DNA of 64,000 bases from Trichosporon coremiiforme (GCA_039545355.1 BCJJ01000012.1:885067-949066); one strand, 5' to 3'; numbered from the stretch's first letter, positions 33,476 to 46,209 are shown. Notes: generated from the letters alone by a model not told the origin. Program-made: numbers and translations.

Positions 33476-35962
33476 ATGTCGGGAGTAGCTGACATCCTAG
33501 ACGTCATCTTTGCAGAGAGTTCCAACAGCACCATGTCGCCGTCGACACAAATCAAGTCGACGAGCGTATTCCATGCCCTGGGATCGTACGCGGACCGTAC
33601 CAAGGACGCTGCTGGCAAGACGATAACTCCCAACGGTTCGGCTTCGCACTCGCCTGCAGCCGTTTCGAGCTCCTTGTCGTCACCGACGCCTACGACCACC
33701 CCCATGCCTTCCACAAGCACGAGCAAGGCGGCACCTGCTGCCACTGCCGCTGCGCCTGTCGAGGACGACGATGAGTCATGGGAGACTGTTAGGAGCAGTC
33801 GCCAGAAACCCCGTGTGGAGCGTAACACCGAGGAGAAGCGAGGTAGCAACTCGCGTAACTGGAGGGAACGCGAGGAGAAGCCCAAGGTCTCGACAGAGGA
33901 GAAGGAGGAGTCCCGAAGTCGTCCTTCTAAGAAGGAATCGCGTCCGTCAAGTACCACGCCGTCGGCACAGGCTTCCGCTTCGACTTCTCGTGCAGCCTCT
34001 GTGGCTCCCTCCAAGCCTGCTTGGGGAGCTTCGGCACCTGGACAGTCGACGGTGTCGCCACCCTCCGCGGCCTCCACTTCCAGCGCCGCCCCCTCCGCAC
34101 CCACCTCGGTGAACGGAACAGCACGGCCGGCAGCTGAGAAGAACGGAGAGGCTTCGACCTCTTCGGAATCCACCGTCAAGGCGAACGCCTCTGATGAGGG
34201 AAGCTGGCGAGCTAGGCCGAAGACGGAGGAGAAGCCCAAGGTGGAGGAGAAGCCGGCGGCGCCCAAGCAGCCTGCTCCCCCTCCCGCTGTGAACGCTTGG
34301 GACCTGAGGAAGAAGCAGGCTACCACTCCCAACCACGGAACACGTCCGTCCGGTTCCACTCCGCTCCAGTTTGGGTCGGTCGCGGCTTCTGGCTCGACGC
34401 CAAGTGAGGCGAAGTCGGCCTCAGAATCTGCCCCGACAGAGACGACGAAGCCGAAGAAGAAGAAGAAGGAGAGTGCTCCCCCTCCTGTCTCGGATGTCAA
34501 CATGTGGCCCGATGTCAACGCTGCCAAGGGCGACGAGAAAAAGTCCAAGCAGGACAAGAAAGCGGGCAACGCTGCGGAGGCGGCTGCCCCCGTCGATGAA
34601 CCGTCAACGGCTAACGCCGCCGGCAAGAAGGCGAAGTGGACGCCCATCCCGGCCGCCGAGCTTCAGGAGGCTGCCGACAAGGCTGCGGAGAGCAGCCGGC
34701 AACGCAAGGCGAAGCGTGGACCTAAGGACGAGTCGGAATCGAAGGGACAGCGCGGGAAGAAGGGCAACTCCGATAAGAAGGGAGGCTCTCGTGCTCAGCG
34801 CTCCGGATCTCATAGTGAGCCGCACAGTGCTCGCCTGAACGGCAACGCCTTTCGCTTCAACGGGTCTGAGACGGGTGACGTGCCTAATGGTGCGGAGTTT
34901 GCCAACGGGGCTGGCAGCGCCCCGATGTCTCGCACTGGCAGCGGGCTGGACAAGCGCTCGCCCGGTGACACGCAACTGCCGTTATCACCTGAGCAGGCTG
35001 GCCGTGATGAGCACAGCCGACCATCAGGCGGCAATGCCTCTCAACAAGGCTACGGCGGTAACGCTACTCTCCCTCGTGCTCCGCGAGGAAGGGACCGTGA
35101 GGGACGCGGATACGGCGGCCGCGGACGCGGTGGATACCGTTCTGTGTCACAGGCCACTGGAGGAGGAAGGTACGACCTCTCGCCGCTGCAGGGTAACGCC
35201 GAGCTTGCCCACGCCTACACGCGCGGTTACGGAATGGGCTACAGCTTCTACCCTATGCCTCCTGCCGGGTTCGTGATGCCCGTGGACCCGTCGCATGCCA
35301 CTTACCCCGGCATGCCCATGTACGCTCGCGGAACTCTCCCTCCGCCACCTCTGCCTGTCACCCAGGTCCCTAACTTGGACCCGCTGCGGTACTGGGTTCT
35401 TGGACAAGTCGAGTACTACTTCTCCATGCAGAACCTGGCGATGGACTTCTTCCTTCGTCAGCAGATGGACCTCGAGGGCTGGATCGACATCTCGATGATC
35501 GCGTCCTTCAACCGCATCAAGTCGTTGACCCCCGACGTTGCCATTGTCCGCGAGGTCATGGAGATGAGCTCCTTACTCGAGGTCAAGGGTGACAAAGTCC
35601 GCTTGGGTGGCGGCGAGGCCAAACGCTGGGTTCTGCCCGACGCCAAGCCTTCGAACATGGAAGGTTCGTGCCCCGATCTGACGTCGCCGAAGAAGTCCTC
35701 TGAGGCGACCGAGATATCTCACGGGTTACCTCCGTCGGTGGACACGGGTGTTTCCGCCCTGGGTATTGAGAACATGATCCCCGTCTCTCCTCCCACCAAG
35801 TTCGATGTCGAGAACGCGCTCATGAAGAGCTCCGGGAGCGCCAATGTAAGCTCGACTGCCAGCGTTCTCGCCTCTGACGATGCCAAGACGATGACCCCCG
35901 CCACTAGCATCGCCGGTGACACGAACGCGAGCGACAACGATGATGCCTCCAAGGGCAAGTGA
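33476..35962 (+). CDS. La-motif (LARP-type) RNA-binding protein
   Basis: Intronless 828-residue frame. The ATG at 33476 was chosen for its strong context (CCACCATGTC); the frame upstream of it lacks a better ATG. The first 600 residues are disordered and rich in Ser, Ala, Lys and Pro, with an RGG/YGG patch (GRGYGGRGRGG) just before the conserved region. The La motif lies at about 635-720 (LRYWVLGQVEYYFSMQNLAMDFFLRQQM, then WIDISMIASFNRIKSL). No RRM is apparent after it, which resembles the fungal Sro9/Slf1 and LARP1-type arrangement. Such proteins bind mRNA and polysomes and affect translation or mRNA stability. Confidence 0.85.
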   Translation: MSGVADILDVIFAESSNSTMSPSTQIKSTSVFHALGSYADRTKDAAGKTITPNGSASHSPAAVSSSLSSPTPTTTPMPSTSTSKAAPAATAAAPVEDDDESWETVRSSRQKPRVERNTEEKRGSNSRNWREREEKPKVSTEEKEESRSRPSKKESRPSSTTPSAQASASTSRAASVAPSKPAWGASAPGQSTVSPPSAASTSSAAPSAPTSVNGTARPAAEKNGEASTSSESTVKANASDEGSWRARPKTEEKPKVEEKPAAPKQPAPPPAVNAWDLRKKQATTPNHGTRPSGSTPLQFGSVAASGSTPSEAKSASESAPTETTKPKKKKKESAPPPVSDVNMWPDVNAAKGDEKKSKQDKKAGNAAEAAAPVDEPSTANAAGKKAKWTPIPAAELQEAADKAAESSRQRKAKRGPKDESESKGQRGKKGNSDKKGGSRAQRSGSHSEPHSARLNGNAFRFNGSETGDVPNGAEFANGAGSAPMSRTGSGLDKRSPGDTQLPLSPEQAGRDEHSRPSGGNASQQGYGGNATLPRAPRGRDREGRGYGGRGRGGYRSVSQATGGGRYDLSPLQGNAELAHAYTRGYGMGYSFYPMPPAGFVMPVDPSHATYPGMPMYARGTLPPPPLPVTQVPNLDPLRYWVLGQVEYYFSMQNLAMDFFLRQQMDLEGWIDISMIASFNRIKSLTPDVAIVREVMEMSSLLEVKGDKVRLGGGEAKRWVLPDAKPSNMEGSCPDLTSPKKSSEATEISHGLPPSVDTGVSALGIENMIPVSPPTKFDVENALMKSSGSANVSSTASVLASDDAKTMTPATSIAGDTNASDNDDASKGK

Positions 35963-36579
35963 AGGAATAGTGAAGGTCGGTCGCTCAGTAAACGCAACAT
36001 TTGCAACAAAACCACTTCCTCCATTTCATCATCACCACGACAAATTTGATCAGCATCGCGCTATAGCGGCATACAAGTGTAGCCTCGTTCTGCCTCCAGC
36101 ATGTTACTCTCAGCACGTTCCCCATCAACTATCACACACCACACACAACAACAACAACCAAAAGCCGATATACATTTGTTCGACGCCCGCATAATTTCAA
36201 TAAACACCATCCGTTTGCTTTAGTGACACCGCAACCATTTCGTTTCATCTCAATCAGCACATTTCCCCGTCCTCAGATCTTCAACATCTTGCTCTAGCAG
36301 GCTTATCTTAGCTCCTGCTTCTACCGCCCTATCAGTGCTACATCTGGCAGTGCGGCCGATTCGGGAGAAGCTTACTAATACAACTGTGGATGGGAAATCA
36401 CCTTATCAAAAATCGCATTAACTTTCGAGAGTGAGGAAGAGAGAGGGACTTAGGGTACGAGGATGATAGGTCTGCATGTGAATGCATTTCGTGTACATGT
36501 ATCGTGCTCAGTCCTTGTTTCATAACATGGGTATTCATCTATCCCGATCTATCTAACCGTACAAGTACAACAGAGAGGC
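35963..36579. other. Gene-free stretch between convergent genes
   Basis: 3' flanks of the La-motif gene and DIM1. The sequence is more AT-rich than the neighbouring coding regions and has CA-rich runs near 36133-36160. No coding sequence seen. Confidence 0.5.
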
Positions 36580-37744
<1,165 letters not shown>

Positions 37745-38040
37745 GGCGTCTAGTTTTGTGCGTGGATGAGGTGTCGTTGAGGAGCGTATGCAACAGAAAC
37801 CAGTTCCCGCGATCGCACCGCACACCGTAGCGCTCACTGCTGGTAGACGAAGAATTCCAACTTTATCAGGTCACGTGTTTGCCACCCAGCAATCTTGAAG
37901 CAGCCGGGACCAATTGCAACCATCCGTCAGCCTACGGGGTCATGACGAACATTTCAGAAAGTGGAGGTTCGACCCGATAGGGATGAGGTGTGCGCCTACT
38001 TGCTGACCAAGATTTCGACAGCAGACTGATCACAAGACAA

Positions 38041-38632
38041 ATGGACGCAATGGACGAGGACGACTTTTTCGGAGGACCGACCCAGGGCGGTGCCCAGGAC
38101 CCCCTCGCTGACACCGAGTACGCCCGCATCGAGCAGAAGTACTCTGATGTGAGTTTCGTCTATCCCCGCCGCTGGTAACTGATCCCAGGCTGGCTACCGC
38201 GAGGGCATCACGGACGGCAAGATGTCGACGCTGCAGGCGGGATTTGACCAGAGCTTTGCGACCTGTGTTCCTCTCTCACGGAGGATGGGACAGATGCGAG
38301 GTGCCGCTAACGCCCTCCTATCCCTTGCGACGCAGGCCAAGGCGGACGAGCAGCTCATCGCCGAGCTCCGTGCGCTGATCAGCAAGCTCTCTACCGTTAA
38401 GCGGAACGATGTCCTTCCGATTGACCACGAGCGGATAGAGCACGAGAAGGAGCACCAGCAGGATGATGACGGGTTCGAGTTCGCCCAGACCGAGCAGCGC
38501 GAGCTTGAGAGCCTCGAGGACATGATGGGCAGCATGGGACAAAAGAAGGGAGAGTCTGCCGTTCGCGGCGAGGAGCTCCTGGACGCGCTCGAGAAGGAGC
38601 TTGCCGAGGTGCAAGCCAAGCTCGGATTCTAA
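38041..38632 (+). CDS. YAE1: Yae1-type adaptor protein with deca-GX3-like segment
   Basis: Model: join(38041..38148, 38189..38632), 183 residues, one 40-bp intron that falls just before the conserved AGYREGITDGKMSTLQAGFDQSF segment. That glycine-spaced helix is the Yae1 N-terminal family signature. Yae1 with Lto1 recruits Rli1/ABCE1 to the cytosolic iron-sulfur targeting complex in yeast. An acidic N-terminus (MDAMDEDDFFGG) and a coiled C-terminus (ELLDALEKELAEVQAKL) fit. The downstream flank (38633-38710) separates it from the convergent Rad51 paralogue. Confidence 0.85.
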
Positions 38633-38710
38633 TAGATCATGTAATGTACGAACACTAGCGATACAAGAGCAAAGATAGCCAAGAAGGATACGGCAGGAAC
38701 GAAAAACCGC

Positions 38711-40095
38711 TTAAGATGGAGGGATGTCGCATAGCAGACCATTGTTCTATTGTCAGTTAAGACGTCCAGGAGGAGAACTCACGTCAAAGTCGAAAGACGC
38801 CCATGGTACTTCCTCCTGAGTTGGGATCGGCTGGGACGCGCATGATGCGTGGGCGTATCTTAGGTCGTCCTTAGCGCCCCGGAATAGCGTCACGTGGATG
38901 GTCCGCTCCGTCGTCCAGGCATCTCCTGAACGTCAGCTCTCGAACTGCCCATCAGCGACCTACCAAGTTGTGGCATGAGCACTGCACGGTCGCCCGTCTC
39001 GAACGTCGCCGGCTTGTTGTCGTTGGTCATGAGTTTCGTGGCCATTTGGGTTGTGGCGACGACCTGGCATCAGCTCAAGCGTTTCACATTCACTTACAGC
39101 GCATCCATGGACGGTGGCCGCCTTGCCGAAGACGGTCTTAACCCTGTTGTCAGCTGAGAGTCAGGCCCATTCCAACTCACTGCTCCATTATCCTTCTTCG
39201 GGTGTTGAGGTCCAAAGATGGCTGCCGGAAGTGGTAGCTGAGTGTGTCGACGATGACCAGCCTCACCTATATCGTCAGCCACTGTGACTACTGCACACAC
39301 ACCTTTGGGTGTTCCGTCAGCCACGAGTCAAGCATGTGCAGAACGGAAATCATTTGAAGCTGAGTGCCGACGCGCATGACATGAATCCCGCCGAGCATTG
39401 CGTCTACTTTGTCAGCTGGCCACGAAGAATCGTCCAGCTCACCGGCATCGCCCAGTGACTCCGCCCCCGACTGCAGGCGGTCTTCCGAGACCGAACCCTC
39501 AGTGTCTGATGTCAGCTTCTGCGAACATCGCCAGTCAAGCTCACCGATGAGAAGGACCTCCGGCGTATCCTCTTCTATCATTCGCGCACTAAGAGCCATC
39601 CCGATCACCGCGCCTGTCTTCCCACCTCCGGGAGGCGCAGAAAGCTCGAGCACCGCCCCCGGTCTGAGGCTCCCAGAGGCTTCGCGATCCGCGCCTCTGC
39701 CTTTCAGGTTCAGCCCATGAGGCGCCGTGTAACCCGAGACATAGTAGCCTATCAGCTTATCCAGTGACACGGAGAGAGTCGAGAAGTATGCCGGCGAAGC
39801 CTTAAGGAGTTGAGATGCCGTAACTGACTTGGCAGGTGTTGGGAGGCACGCCGTGCGGGCTGGGATCAGACAGAGCAGGTATGCAGAACTCACTAGACTG
39901 CTGGCTTACTACCCGAAGAATCTTATCAGCTTGGCTCAGTCCTACCCCTAGATCTGCTGGATCAGCAGCAGTCTCCATTCCAGACTCACCGACAGCCAAA
40001 TCTTTGGGCAAGGTGGAGATGACATCCTCAACTGTCTTGTAGCCATGCTTGTCCAGAGCCTGCTTGTAGGAGCGTCTAACGTCAGGTGTCTGCAT
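38711..40095 (-). CDS. Rad51-family recombination mediator (Rad51C-like paralogue)
   Basis: Model: complement(join(38711..38746, 38783..38925, 38964..39063, 39098..39143, 39181..39266, 39303..39403, 39443..39505, 39545..39859, 39894..39953, 39990..40095)), 351 residues, nine introns of 34-39 bp that all restore one frame. An N-terminal helix-hairpin-like part (KHGYKTVEDVISTLPKDL) precedes a RecA core with Walker A SAPPGGGKTG, Walker B RLVIVDTLSY, and the VVATTQMATK loop region typical of Rad51 paralogues. The first Walker A Gly is Ala. These proteins assist Rad51 filament formation in homologous recombination. Exact orthology (Rad51C, Rad57 or Xrcc3) is not settled by eye. Exon 2 has a CAGCAG-type acceptor. 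Confidence 0.88.
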
Positions 40096-40420
40096 ACCGT
40101 TTTCCTCACTCTAGATCGAGCTCCCGCAGGTTTCTACTCATCGCATTGTCGGGCCGGTTCCAAGCGAAGCAGTACTTGTTGTTGTTGTTGTCTTAGTGGT
40201 AGTTCGAACAACAGCTCTCGAAATCGCGTAGGTGATGTCACGTCGCCACGTGGTTCTGAGTCCGTGTAGGTCACGTGCCCAGGCCGCGCGTTCGCTGAGT
40301 GAGTCTCAACCGTCATCGTCTGGCCAGCATCGTGCTGCATCATCGTCTCGCTGCAGTTCTATCCACGCTCGTTCATCAGGCCTCGGGCAGAAAGATACCC
40401 CTCGAGACCACCTATTCAAC
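40096..40420. promoter_or_regulatory. Divergent promoter of Rad51 paralogue and PUP3
   Basis: 325 bp between the two start codons, so both promoters must be here. No individual sites are called. Confidence 0.45.
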
Positions 40421-41458
40421 ATGGTGAGTGTGCTGACGTCAGGCAGGTGATGCGGCACCCGGACTTGCGAGCGCCGCGAAACGGATCAGCCCCCTTTGCG
40501 CGCGTGAACAGGCTCTGCGAAACCGCATCATTGCGCCTGGTCGTTATCGGTAGCTCGAATGGAAGGAAGCTGATCAACAGAGTATTATGGAGTACAACGG
40601 AGGCTCGGTTGTTGCCATGGTTGGCAAGGACTGTGTCGCCATCGCAGGTGATCTCCGACTCGGACAGCAGGCGACGGGCGTTGCCATGAACTTCGAGAAG
40701 GTGTTCCCCGTCAACGACACGCTGTACTTCGGACTGCCGGGACTGGCCACGGATGTGTTCACTCTGTGAGTACTGCATTGACAGCGAAGCTCTGCTGTCT
40801 GGCTGTGCGGAGCGTCGCGTGAGCGCATCGCATCTCCGCATCCAAGCTTGGCTGGATTATCGGTGTTTGTTGGCAAATCTCGCTGGCTCCGACCACACAG
40901 TCATCTGAGCTGACGTTGGCAGGAAGGAGCAGATGCGTTTCCGCGTCAACATGTACCGCATGAAGGAGGAGCGCGAGATCACCCCCGTCACGTTCACGAA
41001 CCTCCTCTCATCAACCCTGTACGAGAAGCGTTTCGGCCCATACTTCATCGAGCCTGTCGTTGCTGGCATCGCCCCCGCGACTGAGGCGAACCCGAACCCC
41101 CAGCCCTTCATCTCTACCATGGATACGTGAGTAACCTAGCTCTGTCGATCTTTGGTTCGAGCTGACATGCAGCATCGGCTGTATCACGACACCTAAGGAT
41201 TTTGCTGTTGCGGGAACCGCGACCGAGAAGCTGTACGGTACCGCTGAGGGACTGTGGGAGCCGAACCTTGAGCCCGAGGACCTGTTCGAGACCATCTCCC
41301 AGGTGCTCCTGAACGCCGTCGACCGTGACGCCCTCAGCGGCTGGGGAGCCGTTGTCCACATCATGTGAGTTCAGCTGTTTTTGCCCCACCCATCAAGCTG
41401 ACATGCCAGCACCAAGGACAAGGTCGTCACGAGAACGCTCCGCTCACGCATGGATTAA
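40421..41458 (+). CDS. PUP3: 20S proteasome subunit beta-3
   Basis: Model: join(40421..40423, 40581..40765, 40923..41126, 41173..41364, 41410..41458), 210 residues. The first coding exon is the ATG alone; splicing to AGTATTATGGAG gives [25 protein letters not shown], the exact start pattern of beta-3. The rest matches the family throughout: [52 protein letters not shown] and the terminal RTLRSRMD. Beta-3 lacks the catalytic Thr and is a structural subunit of the outer face of the beta ring. Introns are 157, 157, 46 and 45 bp. Confidence 0.94.
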
Positions 41459-41538
41459 TTCGTTTGTAGAGATAACATGTAGACATCAGCAGGACTTGCC
41501 CGCAGCGCCTCACACTTGCATCCGACTGAACAGCTTAG

Positions 41539-42574
41539 CTACAGCCCTTCGCTCCGATGGTGCCCCTGTGGCTGCCGTGGCCGGAAAGCGTAGTTCTCCT
41601 TTCTCTCGAGCTGCCTCTCCAGCTCAGCCACCTTCTGCTGCAGCCGGGCGAGAGACGCGGGAAGAGCGACCTTCGCACTTGGCGAGGAGGTGTGCTGCTC
41701 GTCCGTGTTCTGGACTTCGAGGATTTCGGTGATCTGGCTCTGGAGCAATCGCCGATGCGACGTCGAGCTTGATATCCGAGAGGGAAGGGGAGGCGTCGAT
41801 GGCCGTCTCCGGTCTCCGACGATCACTTCGATGCTCGCTAACTGGTCCTCGAGGTCGTCGAAACGGTCCGCTAACCGCGGACGTGGTCGGTATGTGTCGG
41901 CGTTGAACGGATCGCCCTCGTATGGTGCTGGTGATACGACGAAGATGGCCGACTGAGCCGACTCAGGCGGTTCAAATCCAGGCTCTCATTCGGTCGGTAT
42001 GAGGAGACGGGTGACCGGGTGTCTGGCCTGTAGAAGTCTTCCTCGCTCGCCTCCGTTCGCTGCCGTTAGTGTATCCTGCAACAAAAGCTTGGCATATTTC
42101 CTTTCCAGCTACTCACAGAGTCGCTCCCGTAGTCCTCCATAGGCTCCAATATAGACCGCCTTAATGGCGGAGATGGAGGCCGCTCCTCATCGTCCTCAGC
42201 TCTCCAGCTCGCTGGCGCAGTTGTCGGTTTCGGCGGCGGCGGCAGAATCTGACTCCTCCCACTGGAAGAACACCGCACCTCCCTTTCATACCGAGCGGCG
42301 TCGTGCCGGTGTAGAACCAGCGGCCCGAATTCTTCTTCGACTTCCACTTGTGAGAGCGCGAGGGGCGGTCGTGCTGCTGTCAGCTCTGAAAGGTGATCGA
42401 CAAGCTGTGACGGGAAGACGGCCCAAGCTCGACTTGGCGCACACCGCACGGGTGACTCACGTAACACCTCACGCCGAGGCCGTCGTACAGGTCGAAGTTG
42501 TGCAGATACGCGAGTAAGTCGTGCTTCTGCAAGCTTGAGCCGGAGGCCGCGCTCTGCGTTCGGACGGCTGGCAT
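41539..42574 (-). pseudogene. Disrupted GRF-finger/coiled-coil gene
   Basis: Exon 1 (42461-42574) encodes MPAVRTQSAASGSSLQKHDL...GVRCY. After an 87-bp intron exon 2 starts at 42373 with HDRPSRSHKWK...SGRWFYTG, giving the C-x-H and GRWFY parts of the GRF-type finger found intact in three neighbours. The third finger Cys is not present, and one surplus G after GGGAGGTGC shifts the frame away from what would read VFFQWEE. Further down, family-like coding continues in other frames: PRPRLADRFDDLEDQLASIEV and a C-terminal coiled coil (LQQKVAELERQLERK) ending at 41539. I could not connect these with acceptable splice sites. Either this is a decaying gene or the sequence contains indel errors. Confidence 0.5.
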
Positions 42575-42876
42575 GTGAACGACAATGGAGCTGTAGTGGA
42601 TAAGACAAGGAGTGACAGACGTAGCCGATCGGCGTTCAAGTATCACATCGGGCTATTTGGCTCCGGGAATAGCAGCCGTTGGGAGCGCACCTCCCGTCCA
42701 CGAGCCGTAATGCTAGCCCGCAACGGACAACGGATACATGCAAACAATGTCGAAGGTTATGAGTATGATATGCTACAAGGTGTACAATAGGGATAGTTGG
42801 TTATATGCTTCTTGCGCGGGTGACCAGCGATAGCAGCCATCAGAAGGGACGGCATCTTCAGCTCTTCAGACTTGAC

Positions 42877-44033
42877 CTAGAATGTGGATTCCCTCTCCCT
42901 TGCCTCCTTCTCCAGCTGCTTAATCCGCTCTTTAAGCTTCAGGTTCTCTTCCCCTAACTGCGTGACCTTCTCCTGCAGCTTGCGCACTGGCTCGCTCCCC
43001 TCTCCACCCTCGAGCTCCTTCACGCGCTCTTGAAGCGTCCGAATCGACTCGCGCATGCTCTGCTTCATCGTCTGAGCGGCACGAACATGCCGATCCTGTC
43101 GCGCCAAATGCGCCTTCAGATCCTCCATCGCCGTCGTCATAGCGCCGAGAGCAGGGTGAGGTGGAGCTGTACCGCCGGGCGTTGTCGGCGGCTGATTCGG
43201 CGTAGCGAGCGCAGCAGGTGTGCCGTCGCGAAGCTGCTCAACGCGGGACTTTGATGGTGTCTGTGGTTCGCGACTGATGAGGAAGGGATTCTGTTGGTTA
43301 GCTTAGGAAGGACGTTGCCGAGCTTACAGTCTCATCCTCCGCCAAAGTGTCCAGCTTGCGCTTCCTTGTCTCCGTCATCGGCGTAGTATCGAAGCGGATC
43401 GCTCGCGGGGTGTTGGTCTGGCTGAGTGCATCTTCCTCCAGCTTGTCCGCGTCCACAGATCCCCAGTCGATATCTGAGGAGTCCTCGTCGCTGCCCGAAA
43501 CGGTGACCAGGTCTTGCTTGGGCTCATTCCACCGTCTGAGTCGCTTGCTGGGGGTTTCGACGCCAGCAGCACTGTTCAGCGTTGCCTGCAAGAGATGGTT
43601 TGGAGCACGGCCACTGGACCTGCTCGGTGTCGTGCTTGCGCTGCCTGGCGTCACGCCGGGCTTGCGGGGTGTCGCTGACCCAGGCGTCGGTCGCATCAAC
43701 CGACTGGGCGTGCCTGGGGCGGCACCCAGCTTTTGTCCTTTCGCAGGACTCGCGCTGCCGAGCACATTGCCTTTCGGCTTGTCCAACTCATCCTCCCACT
43801 TGAAGAACTTGCAACGCTTCGGGTCTTCGCGATCGCGAGCGCAAGAGTAGTACCACCGGTTTGGGTTTGCCTGCGTGCGGCTCATGAACCGGTTGGCCGG
43901 GATTTGGTGCTGGACGTTAGTTCGCGGTCCTAGGACAACTCACATTGCAAAGGACATGCTGCTCATCGCCGTCAGTCGTAGAGCTCGTTTGTGCCCGCCC
44001 CCGAAGCGGAACAGTGAAGGACGAGCGACTCAT
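42877..44033 (-). CDS. GRF-type zinc finger plus coiled-coil protein (intact copy 1)
   Basis: Model: complement(join(42877..43290, 43328..43909, 43944..44033)), 361 residues, introns 37 and 34 bp. The finger spans residues about 27-75: HVLCN, intron, HQIPANRF, then NPNRWYYSCARDREDPKRCKFFKWEDEL, which matches the zf-GRF pattern C-x-[CH]...N..R.[FY]...C......C.FF.W. A Pro/Ser/Thr-rich middle with GTPSR and GSATPRKPG repeats follows, then a strong C-terminal coiled coil (LQERVKELEGGEG...LKERIKQLEKEARE). GRF fingers bind single-stranded DNA or RNA in Top3, NEIL3 and APE2. The role of this architecture is unknown to me. The protein is likely nuclear (RKRKLD basic patch). Confidence 0.82.
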
Positions 44034-44300
44034 AACGATGTGAAGAATGTTGTTGTTATGAGATCAACAGATGGATGACTGGACTTTGGATTCGCACCAG
44101 CGTCATCGACACGTGGTGAGATGCCGATTTAGCAGCCGAGATGACTTCTTGATGACCTGATGACCTGACCCAAACTCGTTCTGCACTTCGCTGCGCAAGC
44201 TCGCTCGCTCCCCAATTCCACAGGCCATGCAGCTGCAACACAATCGACTGTCAAGACCGAGCCCACTATCGTCGTGCATAACCGTCAATTGCTCTCAGTC

Positions 44301-44774
44301 TCAGTCCGACCACTCATCGGAATCTGGTGGACAATCCTCCTCGTCGCCGTACCACTCCTCCCACGGCCTATAACCAGCTTCGTAACGCTGGTTGTCCTCC
44401 TCCATGTACTTTATCTCCTGGTTTTTCCCGAGAACAATAGCTTCCAGCTCGAGAACCTTGGCTCACAGCACCTCGATGTCCGTTTCCTTGCTCAATCCTT
44501 CGTTGGCAACTGCTTCTGTCGCTCAAACTCCTTAACCTGCTATCAGCTCAGACAAGAACTCGATGCTCACCCCAGGCCTGTGCTGCCACTTCCAGTTCTT
44601 CCCGACTTTTGACTATTGCGTCTCTTTGGATGTAACCGGCTGCTTCTTCTGTGGACGCGGCGCCTCCGGCGGCCGGGCTGCCGCCTTCCCTGCACTCGAC
44701 TTGACCTTAGATGAGGTTGCGGGTTCTGGCCCCTTCGTCCCCGAGCTCCCAGTCTTGCTGCGGGTGGTCACCAT
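44301..44774 (-). pseudogene. Probable relic of a coiled-coil gene
   Basis: The right end reads MVTTRSKTGSSGTKG..., which resembles the MVSTRSRT start of the intact gene at 50549, but stops after about 54 codons (KETQ then TAG). Coding character resumes in other frames: a helical stretch and, at the left end, VLELEAIVLGKNQEIKYMEEDNQ...EEWYGDEED ending in DEWSD. This last frame has an in-frame TGA at 44463-44465. A spliced intact model was not found. Confidence 0.45.
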
Positions 44775-45593
44775 GTCGGTGGAGGAAGTGGCAAAGAACG
44801 GGGCTTTCAGAGGTGCAGCGTAGCTTTTATCTTGGCCGGCAGTCACGAACAATAGCGGCGCCTCTCACAGGCACGGTCGTCCCGAGTCCTGAACATGAGG
44901 AAGTCAGACACTTCCGTTCGATGTGACAACATCGTCTCTCCCCGGATCACCATCAACAGGTGTCAGCTTGTCAGGTATGCCCGCATCCGATAGGTGAGCC
45001 TCATAATCCTCGGGGACCGAATACTGAAGAAGCGCAAGGTCGAGAGGCTCGCTGCGGATGATCGCGGCAGCGAGGGAAGGATCGTCGAGGCTAGGGAACA
45101 GGGCCAGCCGGCCTCTGGGTCATCGAGCGCATGACGACGGCGTTGAGGATGGGGATGAGTATGACGGTGAATGGTTCAACGACGAGAACGGCCAGTAAGA
45201 ACGGTTTGAGTAAGAGAGCGCAGACACCGTCGAGCCATCGACAGCTGTTTCGGCAACGAGAGCAGTGTGCCGAGGGCGGTTGGTTTGAATTCGAGTTGTA
45301 TACCGCAACCCGTCTTCCTCAATTCCAAAGACATCGTAGGTAGATGATGTTACCAAACTTGAGCGATCTTTGGAAATCAGTTGCAAGTCATCTGACAAAG
45401 GTCTTTCATCTGGAGAGCATGACATATGTCATTCGGAGATCCGGTGAGGGTGCGGACTGTCATCAACTGCCAGGCACGCCAGGCACGACATTGAATTTCA
45501 CACCGATAAGAAGTCAGACGCGCGCGCGTTCCACCAACTCATCGATCAGGAATAGCCGGCCCCGGCCGGCACTTCAACTCCACCCACTCGACC
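44775..45593. other. Unassigned stretch with possible gene relics
   Basis: Near 45020-45140 the plus strand has a helical, charged frame containing LKKRKVERLAADD, and near 45127-45207 an acidic frame ending VEDGDEYDGEWFNDENGQ. These resemble pieces of the neighbouring small-gene families but are in different frames and have no convincing start. No complete gene is supported. Confidence 0.35.
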
Positions 45594-46209
45594 ATGGACG
45601 GACTCGACTCTACAACCATGGCGGCGAACGGGGTTACCATCACCAAGAAGCGAAAACTGGACGCGACCGAAATACAAGGCGGTGATGTAAGTGCAACAGC
45701 GTGCAATTGCGAGCGGGAGGCTGACTTGTTTACAGATGCAGAATACTGCGGGCAGCTCATCAACTGCGGGGTATTCCAACGGAAACCCACCATCATCAGA
45801 AACGCCAGAAACCGAGATCAGACGACTAGAGGGCGCTCTTCGGCAGGCGGACGAGTCAATACGACAGATGCAGGCGTCGCGCGAGGCGATTGCTGGACGG
45901 CTAAACGAGCTTGGACGCAATGTCGTTATCAAACCGTGGACGCAGGAGCATCTGAAGACAGTGGTTGAACACCACCTCGACGAGTTCCAAGCCGAGTACG
46001 CGCTATGTGATGGGGTCGAGAGTCTACCGGACGACGCGAAGGAGGACGCGATCCGCATCCTCAAGATGCGGCGTGCCATCTACACCGGGTACCAAAGCGA
46101 CGGCACTGGATACCGAGACGCGGACGGGAGCTGGGTTGACTTCGAGCCCACCGAGGAGGACTTGCGAGCATTCAGATGGGAGGACGCAGACACCTTGTGG
46201 ACACAGTAG
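45594..46209 (+). CDS. Small PWTQ/DGTGY-family protein, copy 1 (intact)
   Basis: Model: join(45594..45686, 45736..46209), 188 residues, intron 49 bp with a GTAAGT donor. N-terminal part has a nuclear-signal-like ITKKRKLD. A coiled-coil segment follows (EIRRLEGALRQADESIRQMQASREAIAGRLNELG), then VVIKPWTQEHLKTVVEHHLDEFQAEY, LKMRRAIYTGYQSDGTGYRDADGSWVDFEP and the end FRWEDADTLWTQ. The same order of blocks recurs in the next two genes, so this is a tandem family. I do not recognise the domain. The acidic C-terminal half with conserved Trp and Gly suggests a folded domain. Confidence 0.75.

Noticed and set aside
33382..34647. 421-codon open frame antisense to the La-motif gene
   Set aside because: Complement of the low-complexity Ser/Ala/Lys part of that gene; low information content and no start context.
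41961..41985. Possible tRNA B box (GGTTCAAATCC)
   Set aside because: The flanking bases do not form a T-arm stem and no matching A box, anticodon arm or acceptor stem is present; it lies inside the broken finger gene.
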